57,214 nt of DNA from Methylobacterium variabile (GCF_001043975.1 NZ_LABY01000110.1:1-57214), one strand, 5' to 3'. Shown: positions 26,643 through 36,378, counted from the first letter of the stretch. Numbers and translations are program-made. The notes: a model not told the origin generated them from the sequence alone.

Positions 26643-28061
26643 ATGCGCAGGGCGATGATCCACGGTGCCGCATTCCTCTGCCTGCTGCTGCCGCTCCCGG
26701 CGGGCGCGCAGACCGCGACGAACCTCGTGGCCCTCCAGGGGCTGGCCGCGGTCAGCGCGCTGCCCCGGACCCCTGAGGGACGGGCGGCGCTCGCCGCCAA
26801 CCTGCAGGTGACCGGCGACATCCAGTTCGGCACGCAGGCACAGCCGCACCTGCTGCGCCTCGACGCGCAGCGCCAGCTCGCCCTGCGCGACTGCTTCATC
26901 ACCGACGGCAACGCCACCGAGCTGGCCGACGGACTCGGCAGCCGGCTCGGCGAGATCTACCAGGCCAAGGCGCGCTACACCGATTACAAGACGTTCAGCA
27001 ACGTGACGCAGACGGTGGCCGACCTGCTCGGCTACACCAACAACATCACGAAATCGGATTCGAATTCCGGCAAGTACTTCTTTGCCAACGGCACCACCGA
27101 CGGCAAGGCACCGGTGTCGGAGGCGGCCGCGTCCATCCTCGTTGCGCGGGGCGGCGTCCCGGACGTGTTCGGCAAGGCCTATGACCGGCCGGCCGGCAGC
27201 CGGGGGGCCGACGCCTTCGGCAATTCCCGGCCGTTCCAGACCCTGCCGCGCCTCTTCGCCTACCGGGGCGACGACTACTTCGGCGCCAGGTCGCACAGCC
27301 TCGACTGGCTGCACGGGCCGAGCCAGAACCTGACCGATAGCCCGTCCTACCCGAGCGGCCACACCACCTACGGCTACACCGAGGCCCTGATCCTCGCGCT
27401 CCTGGTCCCGGAGCGCTACCAGCAGATGATCGCGCGGGCGGCGGAGTACGGCAACAACCGCATCGTCGTCGGCGCGCACTACGCGATGGACGTGCTCGGC
27501 GGGCGCACGGTGGCGCTGCACGCGGTCGCCCACCTGCTCGCCAACGATCCGGCCTATGTCGGCCAGATCCGCCGGAACCCGGCGGTGATCGACGAGATGA
27601 GCCGGTCCACCAACGACGCGGTCGCCATCACCGACTACCGCGCGGCGCTGGAGGCGGCCCGCTCCGACCTCGCCCTCGTCCTGAAGGACGCCTGCGGCGA
27701 CGCGCTGGCGACCTGCGCGGCGACGGATACCGGCCGGTTCCGCGACGCGGCGGCCAACGAGGCGCTCTACAACGCGACGCAGACCTACGGCCTGCCGGTG
27801 GTCCACGCCGAGACCGCGAACACGGTCGAGGACGTGGGCAAGCTCGCGCCCGAGGCCGGCTACCTCCTGACGGCGGCCTTCCCGTCCCTGAGCCTCGCGG
27901 AGGCGAACGCCATCCTGACCGAGACCCAGGGCCCCGGCGGCGGCTTCCTGAACGACGGCTCCGCCTTCGGGGTCTATTCGCGCCTGAACCTCTACGCCGC
28001 CTCCGGCAAGGCGGCGGCCCTGGCCGCGGCGAGGCGGTCCCAGAGGCAGACCACGCGCTGA
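26643..28061 (+). CDS. Exported PAP2-superfamily (vanadium haloperoxidase-like) acid phosphatase
   Basis: The 472-residue product starts with a signal peptide (MRRAMIHGAAFLCLLLPLPAGAQ). PAP2 motifs: PSYPSGHTTYGYTEALIL (PSGH core) and NRIVVGAHYAMDVLGGR (the SRxxxGxHxxxDVxxG core, with Asn in place of Ser). The first KxxxxxxRP motif is not obvious; GKAYDRPAG (about 177-185) may represent it. Likely a periplasmic phosphatase for phosphate esters or lipid phosphates. It diverges from nikA and stands alone on its strand. Confidence 0.75.
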   Translation: MRRAMIHGAAFLCLLLPLPAGAQTATNLVALQGLAAVSALPRTPEGRAALAANLQVTGDIQFGTQAQPHLLRLDAQRQLALRDCFITDGNATELADGLGSRLGEIYQAKARYTDYKTFSNVTQTVADLLGYTNNITKSDSNSGKYFFANGTTDGKAPVSEAAASILVARGGVPDVFGKAYDRPAGSRGADAFGNSRPFQTLPRLFAYRGDDYFGARSHSLDWLHGPSQNLTDSPSYPSGHTTYGYTEALILALLVPERYQQMIARAAEYGNNRIVVGAHYAMDVLGGRTVALHAVAHLLANDPAYVGQIRRNPAVIDEMSRSTNDAVAITDYRAALEAARSDLALVLKDACGDALATCAATDTGRFRDAAANEALYNATQTYGLPVVHAETANTVEDVGKLAPEAGYLLTAAFPSLSLAEANAILTETQGPGGGFLNDGSAFGVYSRLNLYAASGKAAALAAARRSQRQTTR

Positions 28062-28095
28062 CGCCGGTTCCCGACGGAACTGCGCCGGCGCAGGG

Positions 28096-29793
28096 TCAGG
28101 CGGTGAGCGCCTCGCCCACCGCAGCCCGGGTGCGCCGGTGCGGGGCGCCGGCCCTGCCCGCGGCGCCCGAGGGGATCGCGTCGAGCAACGCCGCCGTATA
28201 GGCGTGCTGCGGGCTGCCGAAGAGGTCGGGAACGGTCCCGTGCTCGACGATGCGCCCGCGATGCATCACCGAGACGGTGTGGGCGAACTGGCGCACCAGG
28301 GCCAGGTCGTGGGAGACGAAGACGTAGGTCAGGCCGAGCTCGGCCTGGAGCGAGAGCAGCACCTCGACGATGCCGGCCTGGACGCTCACGTCGAGCGCGG
28401 AGGTCGGCTCGTCGAGCACGATCACATCGGGCTTGAGGACCAGCGACCGGGCGATCGCCACGCGCTGGCGCTGCCCGCCCGACAGAGCGTCCGGCCGGCG
28501 CGAGAGCAGGTGCTCACCGAGCCCGACATCGGCCAGCACCGCGCGGACGCGGTCCGCGCGCTCACGGCGGGTCCCGATCCCGAAGCGGTCGAGGGGCTCG
28601 CGCACCAGCGCCTCCACCTTCCAGGTCGGGTCGAGGGAGGTGAACGGATTCTGGTAGACGAGCTGGAGCTGGCGGCGCACCGCGCGCAGGGCCTCGTGCG
28701 AGCGGCCGGTGACCGGCTCGCCGGCGACCCGGATCTCGCCGCTGTCGGGCTGCTCGAGCCCGAGGAGCAGCCGGATCGTCGTCGTCTTGCCCGAGCCGGA
28801 TTCGCCCACCAGCGCGTGCGTGGTGCCGGCCGGAACGGTGAAGGAGACGTCGTCGACCGCCCTCAGGCTCCGGCCGTCGACCGTGAAGGTCTTGCTGACG
28901 GCGCTGACCGCGATCTTCGGGGCCCCGCCGCCGGCCTGGCTTCGACGCAAGCCCGCATCGCGCAAGCCGGCATAGCGGTCTGGATGGAGGGACGGGACGT
29001 CGGCGTGCAGCCGCCTTGCGTAGCCCGAGGCCGGCGCGGCGAACACCGCCGCGGTGCGGCCCGCCTCCTGGATCGTGCCGTCCTTGAGCACCACGAGGGC
29101 GTCCGCCCGCTCGGCGGCGATCGCCAGGTCGTGGGTGATGAGGAGCAGGCCGATGCCGCGCTCCTGCTGGAGCCGGGAGAGCAGGTCGAGGATCCGCTTC
29201 TGGACCGTGACGTCGAGCGCGGAGGTCGGCTCGTCCGCGACCAGCAGCGCCGGCCGCGGCAGGACCGCGAGGCCGATCAGCACGCGCTGCAGCATGCCGC
29301 CGGAGAGCTGGTGCGGGTAGGATTCGTAGACCCGCCGGGGATCGTCGAGCCCGACCTCCGCGAAGGTATCCAGGATGAGCCGCGTGCGGCGCGCCCGGTC
29401 GGGCTCGTCGAGGAGGGCGGCCGCCTCCTCGGCTTGCGCGCCGATCGTGCGGACCGGGTTGAGGGCGTTGCCGGGATCCTGCGGGACGAAGCCGATGGCC
29501 CGCCCCCGCAAGGGCCGGAACCGGCGCTCGGGCAGCCCCAGCACGTCCTGGCCGTCGAAGGCGACCCGTCCGGTGGCGTGCCCGCCGCTCGGGAGCAGCC
29601 GCAGCACCGCGCGGGCGATGGTCGACTTGCCCGAGCCGGATTCCCCGATCAGCGCGAGGCTCTCGGCCCGGCCGATCGCGAACCCGACGCCCCTGACGAC
29701 CTCCTGCCGCCCGTACGCCACCGACAGGCCGTCGACGCTGAGCAGGGGATGCGGGGACCGCCCGGGCGCGGACCCGGCACGAGGGGAGAGCAT
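28096..29793 (-). CDS. Fused double ABC ATPase of a peptide/nickel-type importer
   Basis: The 565-residue protein joins two ABC ATPase domains, equivalent to DppD and DppF in one chain. Domain 1 has GESGSGKSTIARA and LSGGMLQRVLIGLAVL; domain 2 has GESGSGKTTTIRLLLGL and LSGGQRQRVAIARSL. Walker B is LLVADEPTSALD in the first and VIVLDEPTSALD in the second. The start at 29793 lies two bases after the permease stop; an in-frame ATG at 29817 is an alternative. It is the last gene of the operon with an LLM monooxygenase and powers uptake of that operon's substrate. Confidence 0.85.
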   Translation of the reverse strand: MLSPRAGSAPGRSPHPLLSVDGLSVAYGRQEVVRGVGFAIGRAESLALIGESGSGKSTIARAVLRLLPSGGHATGRVAFDGQDVLGLPERRFRPLRGRAIGFVPQDPGNALNPVRTIGAQAEEAAALLDEPDRARRTRLILDTFAEVGLDDPRRVYESYPHQLSGGMLQRVLIGLAVLPRPALLVADEPTSALDVTVQKRILDLLSRLQQERGIGLLLITHDLAIAAERADALVVLKDGTIQEAGRTAAVFAAPASGYARRLHADVPSLHPDRYAGLRDAGLRRSQAGGGAPKIAVSAVSKTFTVDGRSLRAVDDVSFTVPAGTTHALVGESGSGKTTTIRLLLGLEQPDSGEIRVAGEPVTGRSHEALRAVRRQLQLVYQNPFTSLDPTWKVEALVREPLDRFGIGTRRERADRVRAVLADVGLGEHLLSRRPDALSGGQRQRVAIARSLVLKPDVIVLDEPTSALDVSVQAGIVEVLLSLQAELGLTYVFVSHDLALVRQFAHTVSVMHRGRIVEHGTVPDLFGSPQHAYTAALLDAIPSGAAGRAGAPHRRTRAAVGEALTA

Positions 29794-29795
29794 GG

Positions 29796-30656
29796 TCAGT
29801 CCGTCCTGCGGAGCCATCGGCTGATCCTGTTGAGCGAGAGGACGGCCGCGACCGTGACGAGGGCGGGCGCGTAGACCAGCCACGGCCACTTGAGGTAGTC
29901 CTTGCCGGTCGCGATCAGGAGGCCCCAGTCGGAGGCCGGCGGCGGGTCGCCGTAGCCGAGGAAGGCGAGGCCGGCGATCACCAGGATCGACAGGCCGAAT
30001 TGCAGCACCGCCAGCGGCAGCACCGAGCGCGACGCGTTCGGCAGCACATGGCGCACCAGGACGTGCCAGCGCGAGCCGCCCTGGAGGAACGCCGCCTCGA
30101 CGAAGATCGCCTGCCGGGTCTTGATGACCTCCGCGCGCATCACCCGGGCGAAGACCGCGACCGCCGCGACGCCGGTCGCGATGGCGGTGTTCGTGGTGTC
30201 GAAGCCGAGCGCGGTGACGATGATGACGGCGAGCAGGAAGCGCGGGATCGCCAGGAGGATGTCGACCAAGCGCGCCAGCACGACGTCGACCCAGCCGCCG
30301 AGGAAGCCGGCGAGCAGCCCGGCGAGGCCGCCGGCGAGAACGCCGATGACCACGGCGAGGAGCGCGCTCGCCACCGAGGAGGCGGTGCCGTGGACGACGC
30401 GGGCGTAGAGGTCGCGGCCGAGATGATCGGTGCCGAACCAGTGCGCGGCGCTCGGGCCGAGCAGCTTCTGGGCGGGCACGCCGACGACCGGGTCGTAGGC
30501 CGTGAACAGGCCGGGCACGAGCGCCCAGGCGATCACCAGCGCGACGACCGCCAGCGACAGGGCGACGGAGGGCGGCACCCGCCGGGCCGCGCGCCGGCCG
30601 GTCGCCGCCAGGCGCGCGATGGGGGAGGCCAGCGGGGAGAGGGAGGCGGCGGTCAT
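29796..30656 (-). CDS. ABC importer permease (DppC type)
   Basis: The 286-residue inner-membrane protein has the [20 protein letters not shown] segment after helix 1 and an EAA loop (FVEAAFLQGGSRWHVLVRHVLPN) before the final helices. The C-terminal FLGYGDPPPASDWGLLI is a family mark. Its start overlaps the upstream permease stop by four bases (ATGA). It partners the DppB-type permease at 30653. Confidence 0.85.
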   Translation of the reverse strand: MTAASLSPLASPIARLAATGRRAARRVPPSVALSLAVVALVIAWALVPGLFTAYDPVVGVPAQKLLGPSAAHWFGTDHLGRDLYARVVHGTASSVASALLAVVIGVLAGGLAGLLAGFLGGWVDVVLARLVDILLAIPRFLLAVIIVTALGFDTTNTAIATGVAAVAVFARVMRAEVIKTRQAIFVEAAFLQGGSRWHVLVRHVLPNASRSVLPLAVLQFGLSILVIAGLAFLGYGDPPPASDWGLLIATGKDYLKWPWLVYAPALVTVAAVLSLNRISRWLRRTD

Positions 30657-31663
30657 CCGGTCACCGTCCGCAGGTCGGCGGCCGCAGTGTCGTCGGCGGT
30701 GTCGGCCCGGCGCCGGGGCGGCCCGACGAGCGTCAGGCGCGGATCCAGCAGCGGATAGACGAGGTCGGCCACGAGGTTGACGAGCACGAAGACCAGGGCG
30801 GCCAGCGCGACCACCGCCTGCAGGACGGGCAGGTCCTGCGCGGCCGCCGACCGCTGCACCAGGCTGCCGATGCCGGTGCGTCCGAACACCGCCTCGGTGA
30901 TCAGCGAGCCGCCCAGCACCTCGCCGACCGTCAGCGCGATGACGGTGACGACCGGGAGCGAGGACGGCTTGAGCAGGTGCCTAGCGAAGAGCCGGGCCTG
31001 GCCGAGGCCGCGGCTGCGCGCGACGGCGGCGTAGTCCTGCCGGGCCTCGTGGTCGAGGTTGGCGATCAGCACCTCGGCGATCTGCGCCGAGATCGGGATG
31101 CCGAGGGCGATCGCCGCGAAGGCCGTCGCCCAGGCGCTGTCGGGCTCGATCACCCGGAACAGGCCGAGCTGGAAGCCGAAGGCGTGGATCAGCACCAGGC
31201 CGATCACGAAGTTGGGCACCGACAGGAACAGCGAGGGGAGGGCGCGCAGCGCGCCCCCGCCGAAGCGCGTCGGCACGAGCTGGGTCCCGTAGGCGATCGC
31301 GAAGGCCACGACCAGCGCGACGGCGAGGCCCGCCGAGGCGAGGATCAGGGTCGAGGGCAGGACCTCGGCGATCAGGGTCGCCACCGGCCGGCTGGAGCGC
31401 ATCGACAGCCCGAAATCGCCCGTGAGGAAGTGCGACAGGGACGTCCACAGCTGGACCGGGATCGGCTGGTCCAGGCCCTGCGCCGCGACGATCGCCTGGA
31501 TCTGCTCCTCGGTGAACCCGTTCTGGGGATCGCGCAGCACGTTGGTGACCGGATCGCCCGGCAGGATGCTGACGACGACGAAGGTGAAGAGGTAGGCGAG
31601 CAGGATGACCGCGACGGCCTGGAGCAGGCGCTTCGCGGCGTAGATCAGGTAGGGATTCCTCAT
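30653..31663 (-). CDS. ABC importer permease (DppB type)
   Basis: The 336-residue permease begins MRNPYLIYAAKRLLQAVAVI. It has the periplasmic FLTGDFGLSMRSSRPVATLI segment, an EAA loop (YAAVARSRGLGQARLFARHL) and the terminal [15 protein letters not shown] 26-residue charged cytoplasmic tail follows. The start at 31663 has AGAGGAA eight bases upstream; the frame opens earlier without support. It lies 51 bases after the binding-protein gene. Confidence 0.85.
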   Translation of the reverse strand: MRNPYLIYAAKRLLQAVAVILLAYLFTFVVVSILPGDPVTNVLRDPQNGFTEEQIQAIVAAQGLDQPIPVQLWTSLSHFLTGDFGLSMRSSRPVATLIAEVLPSTLILASAGLAVALVVAFAIAYGTQLVPTRFGGGALRALPSLFLSVPNFVIGLVLIHAFGFQLGLFRVIEPDSAWATAFAAIALGIPISAQIAEVLIANLDHEARQDYAAVARSRGLGQARLFARHLLKPSSLPVVTVIALTVGEVLGGSLITEAVFGRTGIGSLVQRSAAAQDLPVLQAVVALAALVFVLVNLVADLVYPLLDPRLTLVGPPRRRADTADDTAAADLRTVTG

Positions 31664-31714
31664 GTCGGGATTCCTCTGGCCGGCCGCCATGCGATGGCTC
31701 GGACGCATCGCGGG

Positions 31715-33346
31715 CTACTCGCCCTTGATCGCGGTGTAGTAGCTGGCATACGCGATGCCGTTGTAGGTCTCGCCCTTGAGCCCCGGCGACTGCACGTAGA
31801 TGCGCTGGACGATCTGCGTGCGCGGGATGTAGTAGCCCTGCTCGAGAACGTATCTCTGCAATTCATCGAGGAGCGGGGCGCGGACCTCGTGGGACTTGGC
31901 GCCCGCGATCCTGTCGCGCAGGTCGTTGAGCGTCGGGTCGCTGTCGCCGAGGGCGAACCAGTTCTCGCCGTTGTTGGCGCTGGTGAGGATGCTGGCGACG
32001 GTGCCGGCATCGATGAAGCTGCGCGTCACCTCGTAGGCCGGCACCGCCGGGCCGCCGAACGCGACCTTCTGGCCGAAGGTCACGACGTCGTAGGCGCGGA
32101 TGTCGACCTTCCAGCCGAGCTTGCCGAGCTGCTGGGCGACGAGCTCGTCGACCGCCTTCGACGTCGCGAGGTAGGGGTTGGAGTACAGCGTCAGCGTCAG
32201 CGGCTTGCCGTCCTTGGTGCGGATGCCGCCGCGGCCGCGGGTCCAGCCCGCCTCGTCGAGGAGCCTCTCGGCCTTGGCCGGGTCGTAGGAGAGGAGCGCG
32301 CTGTGGTCGGTCGCTCCGGGCACGTTGCTCTGGATGAACGAGGTCGCGAGCTTCCAGTCGGGCGTGTAGACGGTGTCGATGATCTCCTGGCGGTCGATGC
32401 CGGCCTGGAGCGCCTGACGGACCTTCACGTCGTTGTAGGGCGGAAGCCGGGTGTTGATCGCCCAGCCGTTGACGAAGCCGAGGTAGCGCGGCGTGGCGAC
32501 GGTGAAGCCGGCTTCCTTGAGGGGTTTCAGCTCCTGCGGGGAGGCGTTGTAGGCGATGTCGGCCTGGCCCGACTGGACGGCGGCGACCCGCAGGGATGGC
32601 TCGGTCACCACCTTGTAGGTGATCGAATCGAGGTAGGCCGGACCGGTATGGCCGACCGCCTCGGGGCCCCATTTGTAGTCCTTGCGCTTGACCAGCTTGA
32701 CGAAGTCGCCCTCCTTCCAGGCGGCGACGAGGTACGGCCCGCTGCCGGCGGTCCTGGCGAGGTCGGCCTGCTGGCTGGCCGGCTTCGCCAGGGTCTTCGG
32801 CGAGATCAGGATCGAGCCGTGGTAGCCCAGGGTCGGGATGAAGCCGAGCGTCGGCGCCTTGAAGTGGACCTTGACGGTTCGAAGGTCGACCGCCTCGGCG
32901 CGGTCGTAGGTCTTCGGGAAGAGGCCGATCGGGTTGATGCCCTCCTTGATCCGGCCCGCGTGCCAGATGTCGAGGTTGGCCACGACGGCAGCGGCGTCGA
33001 GCGGCGTGCCGTCGGAGAAGGTGACGCCCTCCTTGAGGTGGAGGGTGAACTCGGTGGCGTCGGCGTTCTGCTCCCAGCGCGTGGCGAGCCAGGGGCTGAC
33101 CTTGCCGTCGGCGTCGACATAGGCGAGCTTGTCGGTCACGTGGCCCCAGATGTGGCCCTGGAAGCTCGAGATCGCGCTGTTGTTCGGGATCCAGGTCGGC
33201 CCGAGCGAGTCGATCAGGAAGACGACGTCGCCGCCCTTGCGGGGGCCGTCCGCCGCCAGGGCCGGCAGCGGCAGGGCGCTCGTGCCGGCCAGCACGGCGG
33301 CGGCCGCCAGCAGGCCGCGGCGCGACGGGAAATGATGCTCGGTCAT
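31715..33346 (-). CDS. Family 5 solute-binding protein, Tat-type signal
   Basis: The 543-residue periplasmic binding protein has a twin-arginine-type leader (SRRGLLAAAAVLAGTSALPL). Domain landmarks of family 5 are present: [59 protein letters not shown] and a C-terminal YNGIAYASYYTAIKGE. The family binds peptides, nickel chelates and diverse small molecules. Being encoded between two flavin-oxygenase-type genes and the permeases, it most likely delivers an organosulfur or similar compound to them. Confidence 0.82.
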   Translation of the reverse strand: MTEHHFPSRRGLLAAAAVLAGTSALPLPALAADGPRKGGDVVFLIDSLGPTWIPNNSAISSFQGHIWGHVTDKLAYVDADGKVSPWLATRWEQNADATEFTLHLKEGVTFSDGTPLDAAAVVANLDIWHAGRIKEGINPIGLFPKTYDRAEAVDLRTVKVHFKAPTLGFIPTLGYHGSILISPKTLAKPASQQADLARTAGSGPYLVAAWKEGDFVKLVKRKDYKWGPEAVGHTGPAYLDSITYKVVTEPSLRVAAVQSGQADIAYNASPQELKPLKEAGFTVATPRYLGFVNGWAINTRLPPYNDVKVRQALQAGIDRQEIIDTVYTPDWKLATSFIQSNVPGATDHSALLSYDPAKAERLLDEAGWTRGRGGIRTKDGKPLTLTLYSNPYLATSKAVDELVAQQLGKLGWKVDIRAYDVVTFGQKVAFGGPAVPAYEVTRSFIDAGTVASILTSANNGENWFALGDSDPTLNDLRDRIAGAKSHEVRAPLLDELQRYVLEQGYYIPRTQIVQRIYVQSPGLKGETYNGIAYASYYTAIKGE

Positions 33347-33362
33347 CGAGGGATCCTGAGAG

Positions 33363-34622
33363 TTAGACGCTGAGAGTTCTGGGCAAGCCCTGGAGCGGGG
33401 AGCGCGCGGGGGAGCGCCGGTCCATGAAGGCGCCGTCGAGGCTGGGCGCGGCCGGGGCCCGCGCCTCGCCCGCCGCCTCGGCCCGGGTGGCGAAGGCGGC
33501 GCGGCCGAGGATCCCGATCACGGTGTCCTCCTGCGGCGCGTGGACGAGCACGGACTGGATGTCGCGGAAGTGCCGCTCCAGGCTGGTGTCGCGGCTCAGG
33601 CCCGGATTGCCGAGCGCGCCGACGGCGAGCTGCACCGCCTGCCGCAGCTGCCGGCCGGCGAGGAGCCGGGCCCGCAGGAGCGCGTCCGGCTCGCCCGGGG
33701 CGTGATCGAGGGCTGCGAGGATGAGCTGGCGCGCGCCGGCGACCAGGAGGTCGATCTCGCCCGCGAGGGTGACGAAGCGCTCGGTCCGGGCGATCGGGTA
33801 GCCGAGATTGGCGGGAACGCGATCCTCCGCGAAGGCGAGGAACGCGTCCTGCGCCGCCTCGGCGACGCCGAGATAGAGGGCCGTGAGGACGAGCGTGGCC
33901 GCGGCATGGGCGCGGTTGTCCTGGCCGGCCGTCTCGGCGCCGCTCAGGCCGATCACGTCGTCGCGGCCGACCTCGACCTCGTCGAAGGCGACGTCGTGGG
34001 AGCCGGACGCCCGCAGGCCGAGGCTCCGCCAGGTCTCGACGATGCGGATGCCGGGCGCGCCGGCCGGCACCACGAAGGTGCCGACCCGCTGCGGCGCCTC
34101 GTCCGTGCTCGCCCAGACGAGGAAGTAGGACAGCCCCTCGCAGCCGGTGACGAACCGCTTCGTCCCGCTGATCGACCAGCCGCGGGCGGTGCGGCGCGCC
34201 CGCGTCAGCGGTAGGCCGCCCCGCGCCGGGGAGCCGAGCTCGGGCTCGCCGCGCGCGGCGTTGAGGAGCACCGGCCGGCCCCGGCCCTCCGCCAGCACGC
34301 GGGCGTACAGCGCCTCGGGCCACAGGCCGTGCTGCGCCTGCTGCCGGTGGCTGAACAGCGTCATCAGGCTGATGAGCGCGACGGAGGGGTCGCCGCGCCC
34401 GAGGGCGGCGACGAGCCGGGCGAGATCGCCGAGGGACAGCTCGCGGCCGCCGTAGCGCGCCGCCACGGTCAGCTCGAGCAGGCCGGCCTCGTGGACGGCC
34501 CGGATGCCGTCATGCGGGAAGGCGGCGGCGGCATCCGCCGCGGGCGCGAGGGCGGCCAGCCGCGCCACCACGCCGGACAGGTCGATCCCCGCTACCTGCA
34601 GGCCGGTCCGGCCGTCACGCAT
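33363..34622 (-). CDS. Acyl-CoA dehydrogenase-fold flavoprotein (SfnB/DszC-like)
   Basis: The 419-residue protein has the acyl-CoA dehydrogenase fold: N-terminal helices with FPHDGIRAVHEAGLLELTVA, a beta domain with GWSISGTKRFVTGCEGLSYF and SLGLRASGSHDVAFDEVEV, and a C-terminal helical bundle. It lacks the usual catalytic-glutamate context of fatty-acid enzymes. It resembles SfnB and DszC proteins, which are flavin-dependent oxygenases or relatives in sulfone and thiophene metabolism. Its start overlaps the LLM monooxygenase stop by eight bases. Probable role: oxidation of an imported organosulfur compound. Confidence 0.75.
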   Translation of the reverse strand: MRDGRTGLQVAGIDLSGVVARLAALAPAADAAAAFPHDGIRAVHEAGLLELTVAARYGGRELSLGDLARLVAALGRGDPSVALISLMTLFSHRQQAQHGLWPEALYARVLAEGRGRPVLLNAARGEPELGSPARGGLPLTRARRTARGWSISGTKRFVTGCEGLSYFLVWASTDEAPQRVGTFVVPAGAPGIRIVETWRSLGLRASGSHDVAFDEVEVGRDDVIGLSGAETAGQDNRAHAAATLVLTALYLGVAEAAQDAFLAFAEDRVPANLGYPIARTERFVTLAGEIDLLVAGARQLILAALDHAPGEPDALLRARLLAGRQLRQAVQLAVGALGNPGLSRDTSLERHFRDIQSVLVHAPQEDTVIGILGRAAFATRAEAAGEARAPAAPSLDGAFMDRRSPARSPLQGLPRTLSV

Positions 34623-35718
34623 AGGCGCGGTCTTTCGCGACGGCGCGGCGGTCGAGCCCCTCCCGGACGAGGGGCAGCACGTAGCGGCCGTAATCGATCG
34701 CGTCGTTGAGGTTGTCGTAGCCGCGGATCGAGATCAACTCGGCGCCGAGATCGACGTAGTCGAGGATCGAGTCGGCGATGGTCCGCGGCGAGCCGACGAG
34801 GGCCGTTGAGGCGCCGCTGGCATTCGTCGCCGTGACGGTCGGGTACCACAAGGCCCGGTCGTGGACATCGCCGCGGGCGGCGATGTCGAGCAGGCGCTGT
34901 GAGCCGACATTGGCCGGGCGCGCCGCCGCCGCGGGCGCCCGGCCGAGTCCGCGGGCCCGGTTCTCGTTGAGCACGTCGAGGGTGCGATGGGCCTTGGCCC
35001 AGGCAAGCTCGTCCGTCTCCGCGACGATCGGCCGGAAGGTCACCCAGATGCGCGGCCGGTCCGCCCGTCCGGCGCGGGCCGCCTCGGCGTGGATGCGCGC
35101 GATCTGCTCCCGCGTCTCGGCGAGCGGCTCGCCCCAGAGGCCGAAGATGTCGGCGTGCGCGCCGCCGATCCGGTAGGCGGCGTCGGACGAGCCGCCGACC
35201 GACACAGGGATGGTGCCGACGACCGGCCGGACCGCGTTCCGGAACTGGGTGAACCGGTAGTATCGGCCGTCGAAGTCGAACGGCTCCGCCGAGGTCCAGG
35301 CGCGGCGCAGGATGCGGATGTACTCCTCCAGCCGCTCGTAGCGCTCCTCCTTCGGGAGGAAGTCGCCCTCGCTCGCCTGCTCGGCGTCGCTGCCGCCGGC
35401 GATGAAGTGGACGACCACCCGGCCGCCGCTCAGCTGGTCGAGGGTCGCCAGCGCCTTGGCGGCCACGGTCGGGTAGAGGGTGTTCGGCCGCAGCGCGACG
35501 ATGATCTTGATGGCCTTCGTGTGCGCCGCGATCGTCGCGCCGATCGTGAACGGATCGAAGGAGGACGAGGCGTAGGGGACGAGCGTGTAGTTGAATCCGT
35601 AATCGTCGAGCGTGCGGGCGTAGCGCGCGAGGAATGCGGGATCGATCGCCGGATTACGCACCGGATTCAATTCGTTCGATGGGTTCGTGAACGTCACGCT
35701 AATGAACTCAGTAGTCAC
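34615..35718 (-). CDS. LLM-class flavin monooxygenase, SsuD-like
   Basis: This luciferase-fold FMNH2-dependent monooxygenase (367 residues from the GTG) has YGFNYTLVPYASSSFDPFTI, LRPNTLYPTVAAKALATLDQ, LSGGRVVVHFIAGGSDAEQ and IPVSVGGSSDAAYRIGGAHA, close to alkanesulfonate monooxygenase SsuD. GTG at 35718 has GGAG six bases upstream; an ATG six codons earlier (35736) is the alternative. It is the first gene of a six-gene operon with a DszC-like flavoprotein and an ABC importer, so oxidative release of sulfite from an imported sulfonate or sulfone is the likely role. No flavin reductase gene is in the operon. Confidence 0.82.
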   Translation of the reverse strand: MTTEFISVTFTNPSNELNPVRNPAIDPAFLARYARTLDDYGFNYTLVPYASSSFDPFTIGATIAAHTKAIKIIVALRPNTLYPTVAAKALATLDQLSGGRVVVHFIAGGSDAEQASEGDFLPKEERYERLEEYIRILRRAWTSAEPFDFDGRYYRFTQFRNAVRPVVGTIPVSVGGSSDAAYRIGGAHADIFGLWGEPLAETREQIARIHAEAARAGRADRPRIWVTFRPIVAETDELAWAKAHRTLDVLNENRARGLGRAPAAAARPANVGSQRLLDIAARGDVHDRALWYPTVTATNASGASTALVGSPRTIADSILDYVDLGAELISIRGYDNLNDAIDYGRYVLPLVREGLDRRAVAKDRAYA

Positions 35719-36146
35719 GTCCGCTCCGCCTTCCATCTTTCAATTTCATTGATGCTACTTGCGTTGAAGCGCGGGCGTAAGCCAGGATCTTTCTTTCTGC
35801 GGGCGCCGCAAGGAAGGAATTTCCAAAGTTCTTGCCGCCGGTGGATCGAAGCGGGCACGAGCCGAGGCCGGCCGGTCGTCGCGCCGTTCTCGCGCCGGCG
35901 TGACCGCGCCGCCCGGGCCGCCGGCCTCAGCGGCGCCCAGAATCCGTCGTCCCGGCGGGCGACGGGTCCGTCCCGGGGAAAAGCCACGCCCGGAACGCAG
36001 AGACGACGGCAAGATCTTTCCATGAACTCGCTGATATAAAGCAATAAAAGCTATAGACTGATCGGGCTTGCAATCTTATCGTGGGGCCGAGCTTTCGATC
36101 GACGCCCGTCCGGGCCGTCCTGATCTTGGCAATTGGGGATTGCTTC
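35719..36146. other. Intergenic divergent region
   Basis: The stretch carries the promoter of the leftward sulfur operon near 35740-35770 and probably another near 36030-36070, where the sequence becomes AT-rich (AACTCGCTGATATAAAGC). Between them is high-GC DNA with no supported gene. Confidence 0.4.
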
Positions 36147-36332
36147 ATGAGCCTGCCGCCCCCGCGTCAGCCCGATCCGGCTTCCGATCGTCCCGAGGCG
36201 GCGGGCCGGAGCCGCGCGGTCGTCCCGCGCGCCGCGGCCAGCCCCGAGGAGGTGCCCGACGGCCGCGACCGCCAGGCATCGCAGAGACTGGTGGCTGCCA
36301 AGCAATTCGACATCTACGGCCTGATCGGCTGA
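36147..36332 (+). CDS. Small Pro/Arg-rich hypothetical protein
   Basis: A 61-residue frame starts MSLPPPRQPDPASDRPEAAG after a GGGGAT ribosome-like site and ends LVAAKQFDIYGLIG. It is charged and probably disordered, with no export signal. No family is recognised. It lies 46 bases before dodecin on the same strand and might share its transcript. Confidence 0.35.
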   Translation: MSLPPPRQPDPASDRPEAAGRSRAVVPRAAASPEEVPDGRDRQASQRLVAAKQFDIYGLIG

Positions 36333-36378
36333 ATGCGCCTGATCGGCTCGATCTGAAAAAAACAGGAAGAAGGCAGGC

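Noticed and set aside
30977..33373. 798-codon plus-strand open frame
   Set aside because: It is antisense to the ABC permease and binding-protein genes, which have clear families; high GC keeps opposite frames open.
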